Positions 33,935 through 44,150 of a stretch of DNA of 64,000 nucleotides are shown here, one piece after another. The translations under genes and the position numbers were made by a program. The DNA comes from Uliginosibacterium aquaticum. Lineage in GTDB: Bacteria > Pseudomonadota > Gammaproteobacteria > Burkholderiales > Rhodocyclaceae. The stretch covers positions 682,001 through 746,000 of the forward strand of contig NZ_JABCSC020000002.1 in assembly GCF_012972705.2 (NCBI RefSeq), read 5' to 3'. The first letter of the stretch is position 1; the number at the start of each line of letters is the position of its first letter. The notes below the pieces were generated by a model, which was not told where the DNA came from, ran no database searches, and saw only the letters and a list, made by a program, of their open reading frames with translations.

Positions 33935-35854
33935 CTATTTCACGTAATAGAACTGCTGCGGCAGAGTGGCGCCCGGTGAAGCGTAGGTCCAACCGTAAGG
34001 GAAGCGCTCGGGCACATTCATCAGCTTCGCGTTGCGGATACCGGTGGTGGGCGGATTGCGCACCGTGCCGATGATCTCGAACTCCTCCTGACACAAGGCC
34101 AGGATCTGGCGGAACAGCTCGTCAGCCTCGCGATCCGATCGGGCACCAATCCACTGGTCGTAGAGCTTGAGGCGCTTCTGCATGTTTTCGGTCGGCGCTT
34201 CGCCTTCCTTGCCATTGGTTTCGTACCAGCGCACCCAGGGCAGGCCCTGGCGTGATTCGGTGGCATGCACGGCCACGTAACCACGCGGGTCGAGCGTCGG
34301 ATCCATGCCGCCGTTGAGTCCTTCGATCACCGTATCGTAATCATTGGTCTTGGCGCGGTCGTAATGCAGGGTGCGCTCGGCCGGGCGGATCACCAGTTCG
34401 ATGCCTACATCCTTGAAGTGCTTGCGGATCAGCTCCGAATTTTCCATGGCCTGGCTGGAAGACACCATGACCGAGTGGTACAGGCTCACCCGCCCGCCCG
34501 AGGCGTACTGACGGAAACCATCGCCATCCCGCTTGGCGAGGCCCAGCTTGTCGAGCAGGGCGTTGGCCTGTTTGGGGTCATAGTCGGTGTATTGCTTGGC
34601 CAGCTTCTCGTTGTAGAGCCGATGCTGGCGCAGCGGCCCGATCTGCCAGGGCTCGCCCTGGCCCAGATAGACGATGTCGTTGATCTCCTTGCGATTGAGC
34701 GCCAGCGACAAGGCGACGCGGAAATCCCGGGTGCGGATCAGCTCGCGCAGCTTGGCGTTCTTCGTCGTGTAGTTCAGGAACAGGGCACCCGAATTGGTCG
34801 GCGTGGGTACCAGATTCATGATCGCGTACTTGCCCTTTGCGGCGTTCTCGGAGAGCAGCGGCCGATTCTGGATCGCGTCGATATGGCGCACCTGAAAGTC
34901 CAGCTGGCCATTGATCGCGGCCAGCACGATGGTTTCAATCTCGGAGATCACCTGGAACTGGACCTTGTCCACATAAGGCAATTGCTGGCCCTTGCTATCC
35001 ACCTGCCAGAAGTACGGATTTCGCTGCATCAGCACCTTGGTTGCTCCGCCGCTGTAGGGCTCCTTGATCACCCAGGGATCCAGCGTTGGCTTGTCGGGAT
35101 TGCCCCAGCGCGTGGGCGCCTCGGGCTCACCACACTTGATGCGCAAAAGCTGGCTCCAGTCCTTGGCACTGGCCGCCTTGATGAGCTCATCCACCTTCGG
35201 GTTGTATTTCGGGTGGAACTGGCTGCAGTAGTGCTTGGGGAACATCACCGGATGCTGGCCCAAGGGCGTTGCCAGTTGCTCGATGAACTGACGATAGGTG
35301 CCGGAAAACCTGAAGCGCACAGTCTGCTCGTCGATCTTGTCGACCTGCATCGGCTTGTCGTTGATCTGGTATTGCGCCGGCATCGCGTTGAGAAACTGCT
35401 TGTTGGCCAGGAGATCGTTCACCGCAAACAGGATGTCGTCGCTGGTGAAAGGTGCGCCATCCGACCAGCGCAGGCCACGGCGCAACTTGAAGATGTATTC
35501 GGAAACATCGGCGTTGGTGCTCCAGCTTTCGGCCAGATTCGGTACCACGCCGGAGAAATCCAGCTTCCAGCGGGCGAGCCCCTGCACCCCGATCATGCGC
35601 AGGATCGCGTTGCCATCCCCATTGCCGCGCAGGGCCGAGCGAATCGTTCCGCCGTACTGGCCGGGCTTGCCCTGGCTGATCACTTCCGGCTTCTCAGGCA
35701 AACGCTGGGCCAGCGCCGGCAACTTCCCCGCTGCCACCTGTGCAGCCAGCTCCGGCGCCTCGCCCGCCCGGGCCACCCCGGCCCCCATTCCGGTGGTAAT
35801 CAGCAAGCCTGCCGCCACGCGCTGCCAAGCGTGCAATGGATTCAGTTTTTTCAT
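33935..35854 (-). CDS. ABC transporter solute-binding protein, family 5
   Basis: A 639-residue periplasmic binding protein of the peptide/oligosaccharide (SBP_bac_5, cluster C) type. A signal peptide ends near GVARA; the mature form starts with an Ala/Leu-rich stretch and then GQYGGTIRSALRGNGDGN, LAESWSTNADVSEYIFKLRRGLRWSDGAPFTSDDI and other family blocks. It is longer than typical DppA/OppA (about 540), like variants that bind oligosaccharides. GGGGGAG precedes the ATG. No permease or ATPase genes are adjacent, so it is an orphan receptor here. Position beside ogl suggests oligogalacturonides as ligand, but that is inference. Confidence 0.85.
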   Translation of the reverse strand: MKKLNPLHAWQRVAAGLLITTGMGAGVARAGEAPELAAQVAAGKLPALAQRLPEKPEVISQGKPGQYGGTIRSALRGNGDGNAILRMIGVQGLARWKLDFSGVVPNLAESWSTNADVSEYIFKLRRGLRWSDGAPFTSDDILFAVNDLLANKQFLNAMPAQYQINDKPMQVDKIDEQTVRFRFSGTYRQFIEQLATPLGQHPVMFPKHYCSQFHPKYNPKVDELIKAASAKDWSQLLRIKCGEPEAPTRWGNPDKPTLDPWVIKEPYSGGATKVLMQRNPYFWQVDSKGQQLPYVDKVQFQVISEIETIVLAAINGQLDFQVRHIDAIQNRPLLSENAAKGKYAIMNLVPTPTNSGALFLNYTTKNAKLRELIRTRDFRVALSLALNRKEINDIVYLGQGEPWQIGPLRQHRLYNEKLAKQYTDYDPKQANALLDKLGLAKRDGDGFRQYASGGRVSLYHSVMVSSSQAMENSELIRKHFKDVGIELVIRPAERTLHYDRAKTNDYDTVIEGLNGGMDPTLDPRGYVAVHATESRQGLPWVRWYETNGKEGEAPTENMQKRLKLYDQWIGARSDREADELFRQILALCQEEFEIIGTVRNPPTTGIRNAKLMNVPERFPYGWTYASPGATLPQQFYYVK

Positions 35855-36123
35855 AGTGGTCTCCCCCTGCCATTCATTGGCAGGCGGGATTCTGCCCGAT
35901 CAAATCTGCCGGCCCGGCTTATGTTTTCTGGCCCTGCCGAAAACACTTCTGCGCCGCCACAAAGCGCTTCAGACGCCACTTCGTAAAAGACTGATACAGG
36001 CCAGGCAAAAGCCCCGCCCAAAAGTACATGGTCCATCAAGCCACAAGGCAGGAAAACCGTTATGGCTCCTGCACGGGCGGACTCTTTCTGCCGCGTGCGG
36101 ACTTGATCTGATCGGGGGAAAGC
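35855..36123. other. Divergent promoter region of the binding protein and the che operon
   Basis: These 269 bases should hold both promoters. I found no convincing sigma-28 or sigma-54 element and no small gene. GGGGGA just before 36124 is the ribosome site of the first che-operon gene. Confidence 0.4.
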
Positions 36124-37275
36124 ATGTCCGCTCCAACAGCCAGTATGCGCGTCCGCGCCCTTGCCGGCGCCAATCTGCTGGCCATGACATTGCTTGCCAG
36201 CAGCTGGTGGCTGGGCCTCATGGTCGGCCTGGTGATGGGCGCACTGATGCTGTGGCTGCTCGCCGGCGCCGATCAAACCAGCCCCGCCCAGCCACTGAGC
36301 TTCAGTGAGCCGCTCGTCAGCAGCCCACGCAGCGAGCCCGAGCAGCATGTGCGCGAGCGCTATTTCGCCGTCGCCCATGGCGTAGTGCCGCTGTGGCTGC
36401 GTCATATCCAGTCGGTGCGCCAGCAACTCGATGAAGCCTCCGCCCAGCTCGCCAGTCAGTTCTCCGGTATCAGCCAGTTGCTGGGCCAGGTCAGCGGCGC
36501 AGACGACAGCCAGGCCGCAATTGCCGCCGTGCAGCGCGCCGAGAGCGGCCTGCGACAGATCAGCAGCACCATCGATCGAGAACACGAAATCACCACTGCC
36601 CTCATCAACCAAATCGCCAGCGTAGCCAGCCATATGGAAGGGCTGCGCTCGATGGCCGCCCAGGTCGGCGCAATTGCCAACCAGACCAATCTGCTCGCCC
36701 TCAATGCAGCCATCGAAGCCGCACGCGCGGGTGAAGCCGGGCGCGGTTTTGCAGTGGTGGCCGACGAAGTGCGCAAGCTGTCGACCCAATCGGCCGACAC
36801 CGGAAAATCGATTGCCGGCACCGTGCAGACCATCAACGATGCCATGAGTACCGCGATGCAGCTCTCCGAACAGGCCGCGACTCAGGAAGAGCTGATGCGC
36901 AAGGAATCTGCGGCCACCGCGCACGACATCGTCGAGGAATTCAACGCCGTCACCTCGCGCATGCAGGCTTCCATGCAGGCCCTGCAGGAAGAGCGCAACA
37001 CCGTGCGCAGACATGTTGAAGAAGTGCTGGTGCGCATGCAGACGCATGACCGCATCAACCAGGTGATGGATCACGTGTGCATCGATATGAGCCGCTTCGA
37101 CGAAGTCTCGCAAGACATCGCCGCACGCGGATTCCAGGCCGTCGACATGCCTTCGCTGGAGGAGTGGCAGGCCGAGCTCTCCAAGAGTTACACCATGCTC
37201 GATCAACACCGCGTGCACCGCGGCGAGGCCAGCCCGGCAGCCGCCACTGCCGCGCCGGCGATCACATTTTTCTGA
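36124..37275 (+). CDS. Methyl-accepting chemotaxis protein without periplasmic sensor domain
   Basis: A 383-residue receptor-like protein. A hydrophobic hairpin at residues 14-47 is followed directly by a cytoplasmic coiled coil with the conserved signalling tip ([21 protein letters not shown]). There is no periplasmic ligand domain and no HAMP. The C-terminal region (about 280-383) is a helical extension ([15 protein letters not shown]) similar to those of DUF-type short MCPs. It opens the che operon, followed 12 bases later by cheY. It could sense a membrane or cytoplasmic signal or work as an adaptor receptor. Confidence 0.85.
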   Translation: MSAPTASMRVRALAGANLLAMTLLASSWWLGLMVGLVMGALMLWLLAGADQTSPAQPLSFSEPLVSSPRSEPEQHVRERYFAVAHGVVPLWLRHIQSVRQQLDEASAQLASQFSGISQLLGQVSGADDSQAAIAAVQRAESGLRQISSTIDREHEITTALINQIASVASHMEGLRSMAAQVGAIANQTNLLALNAAIEAARAGEAGRGFAVVADEVRKLSTQSADTGKSIAGTVQTINDAMSTAMQLSEQAATQEELMRKESAATAHDIVEEFNAVTSRMQASMQALQEERNTVRRHVEEVLVRMQTHDRINQVMDHVCIDMSRFDEVSQDIAARGFQAVDMPSLEEWQAELSKSYTMLDQHRVHRGEASPAAATAAPAITFF

Positions 37276-37287
37276 GGACCCCTGCTT

Positions 37288-37656
37288 ATGGCCAAAACCA
37301 TCCTGATTGTCGACGACTCCTCCAGCCTGCGCATCACGCTCGCCATCGCCCTCAAGGGTGCCGGCTACGAAGTGGTGGAAGCCTGCGACGGCAAGGATGC
37401 GCTCACCAAGCTCGACGGTCGCAAATACAACCTGATCGTTTCCGACGTGAACATGCCGAACATGGACGGCCTCACCTTCGTGAAAGCCGCCAAGCAACTG
37501 CCCGCCTACAAATTCACCCCGATCATCATGCTCACCACCGAGAGCGATCCGGCCAAGATGGCCGATGGCAAGGCTGCCGGCGTGCGGGCCTGGGTGGTCA
37601 AGCCCTTCCAGCCGCCGGCCCTGCTCGATGCCGTCTCCAAACTGATCGCCCCCTGA
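37288..37656 (+). CDS. cheY: Chemotaxis response regulator CheY
   Basis: A 122-residue receiver with the acidic pair LIVDDS, phospho-acceptor Asp53 in IVSDVNMPNMDG, Thr83/84 in MLTTES and Lys105 in VVKPFQPP. All CheY activation residues are present. It is the second gene of the che operon, made with CheA, and probably takes its phosphate from that CheA. No CheZ or CheX lies in this operon; CheX is in the operon at 25.3 kb. Confidence 0.9.
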   Translation: MAKTILIVDDSSSLRITLAIALKGAGYEVVEACDGKDALTKLDGRKYNLIVSDVNMPNMDGLTFVKAAKQLPAYKFTPIIMLTTESDPAKMADGKAAGVRAWVVKPFQPPALLDAVSKLIAP

Positions 37657-37670
37657 CCGGAGAAGCCCCG

Positions 37671-37976
37671 ATGGAACTCACGATTCTTGATCCGGGCCCG
37701 CAGCGGCGCATCGCGCTGGCCGACGAAGTCAGCATCGCCGACGCCGCCGAACTGCGCGACGCCCTGGCGCTGGCACTCACCACCTCCGAACAACTGGAGT
37801 TGGATCTCTCCGGCCTGGAGAGCATTGACGTAGCCGGCCTGCAGATCCTCACCGCCCTGCTGCATGAATCCCATCCGGTGCGCATCACGGCCCCCTCGGA
37901 AGCTTTCGTGCAGACCGTTGAACTGCTGCAGCTCGAACCGCTGCGCAGCGCCTGCCAACAGGAGGCCCTCGCATGA
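37671..37976 (+). CDS. STAS-domain protein within the che operon
   Basis: A 101-residue STAS domain (sulfate transporter/anti-sigma antagonist fold) starting MELTILDPGPQRR, with ELDLSGLESIDVAGLQILTA at the expected loop. In SpoIIAA-type antagonists this loop has DSSG with a phosphorylated Ser; here it reads DVAG (53-56), so that switch is missing, as in MlaB-like STAS proteins. CCGGAGAA precedes the ATG. It overlaps cheA by 4 bases (ATGA), which suggests tight stoichiometry with CheA. STAS genes occur in some non-flagellar che clusters; the role is unknown. Confidence 0.85.
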   Translation: MELTILDPGPQRRIALADEVSIADAAELRDALALALTTSEQLELDLSGLESIDVAGLQILTALLHESHPVRITAPSEAFVQTVELLQLEPLRSACQQEALA

Positions 37977-39997
37977 TCGATCTGGACCGCGCCCGCGCCG
38001 CGCTCATCGAAGAATCGCGCGAACTTCTGGCCGCCATGGATGCGGCACTCCTGCGCATGGAGCAGGAAGGACCGGACCCGGAGGACATCAACGCCGTCTT
38101 CCGTGCAGCGCACACCATCAAGGGTTCGGCGGGCCTCTTCGGCCTCGAACTGATCGTGGATTTCACCCACGTGATGGAAAGCGTGCTGGTGCAGGTCCGT
38201 CAGGGCACGCTGCATGCCGATGCCGCACTGCTCTCGCTGATGTTCGACTGCGGCAGCTACATCAGCCGCCTGATCGACGAACTCGAACAAGGCCATGAGC
38301 ACAGCGAGCCGGACCCGGCCCAGCGCGCGCATCTGCTCACAGCCCTCAACACCTGCCTCGGCAAACCGGCCGCCAGCGCCAGCCCGGCCACCGGCAACGC
38401 CCCGGTCAGCTCCGCCAACGCACTGCACCACTGGCGCATCAGCCTCAGCTTCTATCCCGAAGTGCTGCGCGATGGCATGGATCCTCTGTCCTTCATCCAC
38501 TACCTCGCGCGCCTAGGCGAGATCGTGGCCATCCATACCGACAGCGACAGCCTGCCGGCACTTGCCGACATGGATCCTGAATGCTGTTACCTGCGCTTCT
38601 CGATCCTGCTCGATTCGATTGCCAGCCAACAGGAAATTTCCGCCACTTTCGATTTCGTGGCGGAGGGCAGCGACATCCGCATCGAGCGCATCGAGGCGCC
38701 GGCACCACAGCCCGGCCCCAGCGAAACCACCGCCCAGCCCGCCGCCCCCGGCGCCAGTGCCCCGCGTGCACCGCGTCGTGCCGCGGGCGAGCAGACCTTC
38801 GTCAAGGTCGAGGCACGCAAGCTCGATGAACTCATCAATACCGTCGGCGAGCTGGTGATTGCCGCCGCCAGCGGCCAGCTCTTCGTGCGCCAGCAGCAGT
38901 TCTCGGCCGTGGGTGAAGTGATGGGCGAGATCGAAAAGCTCGTCGAGCAGATCCGCAACAAGAGCCTCAATCTACGCATGACGCCAATCGGGGAAATCTT
39001 CCAGCGCTTCCCGCGTATCGTGCGCGACGTCTCCAAGGATCTGGGCAAGAAGATCGAGCTCTCGATCAGCGGCGCCGAAGCCGAGCTGGATAAATCCATG
39101 ATCGAGAAACTCGCCGATCCGCTGCTGCACATCGTGCGCAATGCCATCGACCACGGCATCGAGCCGATCGAGCAGCGCCTCGAAGCCGGCAAGCCCGCCG
39201 AGGGCCGGCTGAGCCTGAATGCCTTCCAGGATTCGGGTGGCATCGTGATCGAGGTGCGCGACGACGGCCGTGGCCTCAACCCGGCCAGGATCCGTGCCAA
39301 GGCCATCGAGAACGGCCTGATTGCGCCCGATGCCCAGCTCGACGAACAGGCGACCTTCGGCCTGATCTTCAAGCCCGGCTTCTCTACCGCCGAACAGGTC
39401 ACCGATCTTTCCGGACGCGGCGTGGGCATGGATGTCGTGCGCCGCAATATCGACGAACTGCACGGCGCCATCGAGATCGAGTCGGTGCTCGGTCAGGGCA
39501 GCACTTTCCGCATCCGCCTGCCCCTCACCCTTGCCATCATCGATTGCTTCCGCGTGATGGTGGGCGAGCGCAACTTCGTGATTCCGCTAGAACTGGTTCT
39601 CGAGTGCATCGAGATCGAGGACGAACCGGACGCACAGGACATCATCAACCTGCGCGGCGAGCCGCTGCCCTTCGTGAAGCTCTCCGATGTGTTCGGCATT
39701 CCCGCTCACAGCAGCGGCGAATACCGCTCGATGCTGATCGTGCAGAGCGGGCGACGCCGCGCCGGCATCCTGGTCGACCGCCTTGTCGGCGAACTGCAAG
39801 CGGTGATCAAACCTTTGGGCTACCTCCTGTCCGGTATTCACGGACTCGGAGGCGCCACCATCCTGGGCGACGGCAAGGTCGCCCTGATTCTCGATGTACC
39901 GGCCCTCTTCGACCGCACCTCGCAGGTCGAAGCCAGCCGCGTGCGTCTGGCCGAACAGGGTGGCGAGCGCGCCCCCCGCACCATCCAGCTGTCCTGA
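37973..39997 (+). CDS. cheA: Chemotaxis histidine kinase CheA
   Basis: A 674-residue kinase. P1 has phospho-His47 in RAAHTIKGSAG; a short linker and P2-like part (about 140-250) follow, then a Pro-rich hinge, the P3 dimerisation helices (KLDELINTVGELVIA), a P4 ATPase (LRMTPIGEIFQRFPR, HIVRNAIDHGIEP, DDGRGLNP, GRGVGMDVV) and a C-terminal CheW-like P5 (MLIVQSGRRRAGILVDRLVGE). All kinase motifs are intact. It is fully coupled to the upstream STAS gene and is followed by mcp, cheW, cheR and cheB, making a complete signalling set. Confidence 0.95.
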   Translation: MIDLDRARAALIEESRELLAAMDAALLRMEQEGPDPEDINAVFRAAHTIKGSAGLFGLELIVDFTHVMESVLVQVRQGTLHADAALLSLMFDCGSYISRLIDELEQGHEHSEPDPAQRAHLLTALNTCLGKPAASASPATGNAPVSSANALHHWRISLSFYPEVLRDGMDPLSFIHYLARLGEIVAIHTDSDSLPALADMDPECCYLRFSILLDSIASQQEISATFDFVAEGSDIRIERIEAPAPQPGPSETTAQPAAPGASAPRAPRRAAGEQTFVKVEARKLDELINTVGELVIAAASGQLFVRQQQFSAVGEVMGEIEKLVEQIRNKSLNLRMTPIGEIFQRFPRIVRDVSKDLGKKIELSISGAEAELDKSMIEKLADPLLHIVRNAIDHGIEPIEQRLEAGKPAEGRLSLNAFQDSGGIVIEVRDDGRGLNPARIRAKAIENGLIAPDAQLDEQATFGLIFKPGFSTAEQVTDLSGRGVGMDVVRRNIDELHGAIEIESVLGQGSTFRIRLPLTLAIIDCFRVMVGERNFVIPLELVLECIEIEDEPDAQDIINLRGEPLPFVKLSDVFGIPAHSSGEYRSMLIVQSGRRRAGILVDRLVGELQAVIKPLGYLLSGIHGLGGATILGDGKVALILDVPALFDRTSQVEASRVRLAEQGGERAPRTIQLS

Positions 39998-40012
39998 ACC
40001 AGGAGATTTGCC

Positions 40013-41638
40013 ATGAAACTGATCCACAAGATGTTGCTTCTGGTCGTCGCGGCCCTTGCAGGCCTCGTCTTCCTCGCCTGGTTCGCCGGCAAGGAGACCA
40101 CCAAAGTCTTCGAGAGCGCCAACTTCGCCAACGAAAACACGGTGCCCTCGCTACTGATCCTGAACGACGCCATCGATCCCTATGCCAAGAACCGCGTATT
40201 GCTGTGGCGCCTGGCCATCTCCACCGAACCCAAGGATCGTGAAAAACTGCAGAGCGACATGCTCACCAACGAAAAACAGATCCACAAGGCACTGGCTGAC
40301 TACGAGAAAGTCATTTCCAACGACGACGATGCCAGGCTGCACAAGGCTCTGAAAGACGCCTTCGACGAATACTTCGGCTTCAAGAACAAGGTTGTCGAGC
40401 AGGTCAAGACCACCAATGCCGACACCCTGAACAAGACTGACAAGCTCGTCACCCTGATGAAGGAGCACGCCACCTACACCGCCAAACTGTCCAAGGCCTT
40501 TGAAGAGATCCTCAACGACAACGCCCAGACCGGCAAGGAAATGGCGGCCGAAGCGCTCAAGGTGCGCGAAAGCGCACAGAACATCTCCATCCTGGTAACC
40601 GGCATCTGCCTGCTGGCCGTTTTCGGCATTGGCGCCTTCGTCACCATCAGCACCCTCCGCTCGCTCGGTGGCGAACCCGCTTACGTGGCCGAAATCGCGC
40701 GCCAGGTGGCCCAAGGCAATCTCGCCGTAGAGGTCAATGCCAAGAACAAGAACAGCGCCCTCGGGGCCATGAAACTGATGGTTGATCGCCTCTCGGTGAT
40801 CATGCAGAAAGTACGCTCCTCGGCTGACGCCCTGGCTTCGGCTTCCGAAGAGCTGGCAGCCTCTTCCTCCTCGCTGGCACAGAACTCCGGCAACCAGGCC
40901 GCCAGTGTCGAGGAAACCAGCGCTTCGATGGAAGAAATCTCCGCCACCGTGTCGCAGAACGCCGAGAACGCCAAGGTCACCGACACCATTGCCGCCAAGT
41001 CCGCCGATGGCGCCAAGCTCAGTGGCGATGCGGTCGCCGATACCGTTGCGGCAATGCGCCAGATCGCCGAGAAGATCAGCATCGTCAACAGCATCGCTTA
41101 CAAGACCAATCTGCTGGCGCTGAACGCCGCCATCGAAGCCGGCCGCGCCGGTGACTATGGCAAGGGCTTCGCCGTGGTGGCCTCCGAAGTCGGCAAGCTG
41201 GCTGATCGCAGCCAGGCCGCCGCCGAGGAAATCAGCTCGCTCGCCAGCAACAGCGTCGGCCTCGCCGAACGCGCCGGCCATCTGCTGGGCGAAATGGTGC
41301 CCGAGATCGCCCGCACCTCCGATCTGGTCAGGGAAATCTCCGCTGCCTCGGGCGAGCAGCAAAATGGCGTGGCCCAGGTCAACATGGCCATGAACCAGCT
41401 CACCCAGATTACCCAGGCCAACGCGGCCGCTTCCGAGCAGCTCTCCTCGACAGCCGAAGAGATGAGCAGCCAGGCCGTCGAGCTGCAGCAGGCGGTGAAG
41501 TTCTTCAAGCTGCGCCACGACGCCTCAAGCTTCATCGAACCGGAATCGAGCATCGACATACCGCGCGGCGCCAGCGAGAACCTCAGCAAGAGAGTCAAGC
41601 CCGGCGAAGTCGATGAATCCCTGTTCACCGGATTCTGA
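40013..41638 (+). CDS. Methyl-accepting chemotaxis protein with 4-helix-bundle sensor
   Basis: A 541-residue chemoreceptor. The first helix (about 5-24) and second (about 190-212) flank a periplasmic four-helix-bundle domain of about 165 residues; HAMP follows ([16 protein letters not shown]). The signalling tip reads [22 protein letters not shown], with [10 protein letters not shown] in place of the common [10 protein letters not shown], a variant seen in some betaproteobacterial receptors. Methylation-type Ala/Ser/Glu helices are present ([26 protein letters not shown]). It lies between cheA and cheW, so it is the likely main input of this pathway. Confidence 0.9.
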   Translation: MKLIHKMLLLVVAALAGLVFLAWFAGKETTKVFESANFANENTVPSLLILNDAIDPYAKNRVLLWRLAISTEPKDREKLQSDMLTNEKQIHKALADYEKVISNDDDARLHKALKDAFDEYFGFKNKVVEQVKTTNADTLNKTDKLVTLMKEHATYTAKLSKAFEEILNDNAQTGKEMAAEALKVRESAQNISILVTGICLLAVFGIGAFVTISTLRSLGGEPAYVAEIARQVAQGNLAVEVNAKNKNSALGAMKLMVDRLSVIMQKVRSSADALASASEELAASSSSLAQNSGNQAASVEETSASMEEISATVSQNAENAKVTDTIAAKSADGAKLSGDAVADTVAAMRQIAEKISIVNSIAYKTNLLALNAAIEAGRAGDYGKGFAVVASEVGKLADRSQAAAEEISSLASNSVGLAERAGHLLGEMVPEIARTSDLVREISAASGEQQNGVAQVNMAMNQLTQITQANAAASEQLSSTAEEMSSQAVELQQAVKFFKLRHDASSFIEPESSIDIPRGASENLSKRVKPGEVDESLFTGF

Positions 41639-41646
41639 GGTGCATC

Positions 41647-42162
41647 ATGAGCAGCAATGACCAGAGTCCGCGCCGCTACCTCACCTTCACGCTACACAAG
41701 GAGGTGTTCGCGGTGCCGGTGGGGCCGATCCGCGAAATCATCGAGTATCCGGCCGTCACCGAAATCCCGCTGGCCCCCGAATTCCTGCGCGGCGTGATCA
41801 ACCTGCGCGGCTCGGTGGTGCCCCTCATCGACATCGCCGCGCGCTTCGGCCGCGGCCCCTCGGAGATCACCTGGCGCACCTGCGTGATCGTGTTCGAAGC
41901 GAGCAGCGAAGACAGCCTCCATCAGCTTCTCGGCATCATGGTCGACACGGTGCACGACGTCCTGGACGTTGACCCCGCCCAGGTTGAGCCACGCCCCGAA
42001 TTTGGTACCGTGCTGCGCACAGAATTCGTGGCCGGCATGATCAACCGCAACGGCAAGTTCGTGGTGGTGCTGGATATCGACAAGGTGCTCAACTCGCACG
42101 AGTTGCGCCGCCTCATCGACCAGACCGAGATGAACCCGCAAGCCGAGCCTGCCAGCGTCTGA
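41647..42162 (+). CDS. cheW: Chemotaxis coupling protein CheW
   Basis: A 171-residue CheW with the two beta-barrel subdomains. YLTFTLHKEVFAVPV opens the fold, EIPLAPEFLRGVINLRGSVV is the hallmark block and VVVLDIDKVLN closes it. It links receptors to CheA. It lies 8 bases after the receptor gene and 13 bases before cheR. A short acidic tail ends the protein. It is the only free-standing CheW in the window. Confidence 0.95.
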   Translation: MSSNDQSPRRYLTFTLHKEVFAVPVGPIREIIEYPAVTEIPLAPEFLRGVINLRGSVVPLIDIAARFGRGPSEITWRTCVIVFEASSEDSLHQLLGIMVDTVHDVLDVDPAQVEPRPEFGTVLRTEFVAGMINRNGKFVVVLDIDKVLNSHELRRLIDQTEMNPQAEPASV

Positions 42163-42175
42163 GCGGGAGAAGCGC

Positions 42176-43009
42176 GTGGACATGCACATGCCCCGGCTTC
42201 CCCACCCGCTCTCCGACCAGAGCTTTGCCTGGCTGCAGGCCTACTTCGAACAAGCCAGCGGCATCCGGCTGCGCCCCGAAAAGAAGATGCTGGTCATCAG
42301 CCGGCTGCAGAAACGCCTCGAAGCCCGTCGCTTGCCGGGTTTCGATGCCTACTGCGCACTGCTGCGCGACCCCGCCGAAGAAGCCGAGCGGCAAAAAATG
42401 CTCGACGCACTCACCACCCACGAAACCTATTTCTTCCGCGAGCCACGCCAGCACGAGCACTTTGCACAGACCGCCCTGCCCGGCTTCAAGCGCAAGCCGG
42501 TGAAGGTGTGGAGTGCCGCCTGCTCCAGCGGCGAAGAAACCTGGAGCCTGGCCATGCAGCTGGCTGAGCACTTCGGCCTGCATGGCTGGGAGCTCACCGG
42601 TAGCGACATTTCCACCCAGGTACTGGAGCACGCCGCGCGCGGCCTGTATCCGCTCGAGCGCCTGCAGAACATGCCCGAGCGCACGCTGCACCGTTGGTGT
42701 CGCAAGGGTCTGGAACGTTACCACGGGCAGTTCCTGATCGCCCCCGCCTTGCGCCAGCGCGTGCGCTTCCAGCAGCACAACCTGCTGGAGCCTGCCAGCG
42801 CCCTGGGCGAATTTGATGTCGTGTTTCTGCGCAACGTACTGATCTACTTCGACGCCCCCCGGCGTAGCCGCATCCTCGCCCATGTCGTCGCCTGCCTGCA
42901 GCCCGGCGGATACCTCTATCTGGGCGAATCCGAAACCCTTACCGCCCTGCCAGCCGGCATGCAACAGACCGGTACCGCAGTCTTCCGTCGCACCCAGCCC
43001 ACAAAATGA
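42176..43009 (+). CDS. cheR: Chemotaxis methyltransferase CheR
   Basis: A 277-residue SAM-dependent methyltransferase that methylates receptor glutamates. The N-terminal helical domain ([16 protein letters not shown] ... [11 protein letters not shown]) is followed by the SAM fold with [19 protein letters not shown] and the LRNVLIYFD motif. The start is a GTG at 42176 (GGGAGA 5 bases upstream) or the ATG at 42182; I keep the GTG. It has no TPR extension. With CheB it forms the adaptation branch of this operon. Confidence 0.93.
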   Translation: MDMHMPRLPHPLSDQSFAWLQAYFEQASGIRLRPEKKMLVISRLQKRLEARRLPGFDAYCALLRDPAEEAERQKMLDALTTHETYFFREPRQHEHFAQTALPGFKRKPVKVWSAACSSGEETWSLAMQLAEHFGLHGWELTGSDISTQVLEHAARGLYPLERLQNMPERTLHRWCRKGLERYHGQFLIAPALRQRVRFQQHNLLEPASALGEFDVVFLRNVLIYFDAPRRSRILAHVVACLQPGGYLYLGESETLTALPAGMQQTGTAVFRRTQPTK

Positions 43010-43019
43010 GGAGAGCACT

Positions 43020-44141
43020 GTGATCAAAGTCATGATCATCGACGACTCGGCGGTCGTCCGCTCGGTACTGCAGGAAATCCTGCAGAAGCATCACGGCATC
43101 CAGGTCATCGGCGCCGCGCCTGACCCTATCTTCGCCCTGCAACGCATGCAGACACAGTGGCCCGACGTGATCGTGCTGGACGTGGAAATGCCACGCATGG
43201 ACGGCATCACCTTCCTGAAGAAGATCATGGCCGAGCACCCCACGCCCACCGTGATTTGCTCCTCGCTCACCGAAGCCGGGGCCGAAACCACCATCCAGGC
43301 CATGGAAGCCGGCGCGGTGAGCATCATCACCAAGCCCACGGTAAAACTCACCGAATTCCTGCGCGATTACGAAGACGAGTTTCTCACCGCAATCCGCGAA
43401 GCCGCCGGCGCCCGCCTGCGCCCCCAAGCCCTGCGCCGCCCTCCGCCACCGCCCACGCCGCCTTTCAGCACCCCGGCTGCACGGGCCAGTCTGAGCGCCG
43501 AGCGTGCCAACGAAAAACTCACAGCCGATGCCGTGCTGGCGCCGCCCTCCGGGCGCAGCGCCATGGCCCGCACCACCGACCAGTTCATCGCCGTAGGTAC
43601 CTCCACCGGCGGCACCCAGGCCCTCGAATACCTCTTTGGCTGCCTTCCGGCCACCACCCCCGGTATCGTTGTAGTGCAGCACATGCCGCCGATGTACACC
43701 AAGAGCTTCGCGGCCCGGCTCAACGAACGCTCGCCGATGAAGATCAAGGAAGCCGAAACGGGTGATCGCATCCTCGCCGGCCACGCCCTGATCGCCCCGG
43801 GCGGCAAGCATCTGGTGGTGCGGCGTAATGGCGCGCAATACGATGTGGAGGTCGTCGACGGACCGCTCGTGTCTCGCCACCGCCCTTCAGTGGACGTGCT
43901 CTTCCGCTCAGTCGCGAAGTCGGCCGGCGCCAATGCCCTTGGCATCATCATGACCGGCATGGGAGACGATGGCGCACGCGGCCTGAAGGAAATGTTCGAT
44001 GCCGGCGCCCGCACCATTGCCCAGGATGAAGCCAGCTGCGTGGTGTTCGGCATGCCCAAGGAAGCCATCAAGCACGGCGGCGCGCGCGACGTGATGGGTC
44101 TCGAAGCCCTCCCCACCGTGATGCAGTCTTTCGGACGCTGA
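43020..44141 (+). CDS. cheB: Chemotaxis protein-glutamate methylesterase CheB
   Basis: A 373-residue two-domain protein. The receiver has Asp54 in [13 protein letters not shown] Pro-rich linker (about 138-165) leads to the esterase with catalytic Ser195 in [11 protein letters not shown], His221 in [10 protein letters not shown] and Asp315/316 in MGDDGARGL. It removes receptor methyl groups and deamidates receptor glutamines. GTG at 43020 with AGGAGAG upstream is the best start; the ATG 12 bases later would cut the first beta strand. No cheD is present in the operon. Confidence 0.94.
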   Translation: MIKVMIIDDSAVVRSVLQEILQKHHGIQVIGAAPDPIFALQRMQTQWPDVIVLDVEMPRMDGITFLKKIMAEHPTPTVICSSLTEAGAETTIQAMEAGAVSIITKPTVKLTEFLRDYEDEFLTAIREAAGARLRPQALRRPPPPPTPPFSTPAARASLSAERANEKLTADAVLAPPSGRSAMARTTDQFIAVGTSTGGTQALEYLFGCLPATTPGIVVVQHMPPMYTKSFAARLNERSPMKIKEAETGDRILAGHALIAPGGKHLVVRRNGAQYDVEVVDGPLVSRHRPSVDVLFRSVAKSAGANALGIIMTGMGDDGARGLKEMFDAGARTIAQDEASCVVFGMPKEAIKHGGARDVMGLEALPTVMQSFGR

Positions 44142-44150
44142 ACAGCTCCC

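Noticed and set aside
34265-35986. 573-codon plus-strand open frame opposite the family-5 binding protein
   Set aside because: Shadow frame; the minus strand has a signal peptide and family-5 blocks throughout.
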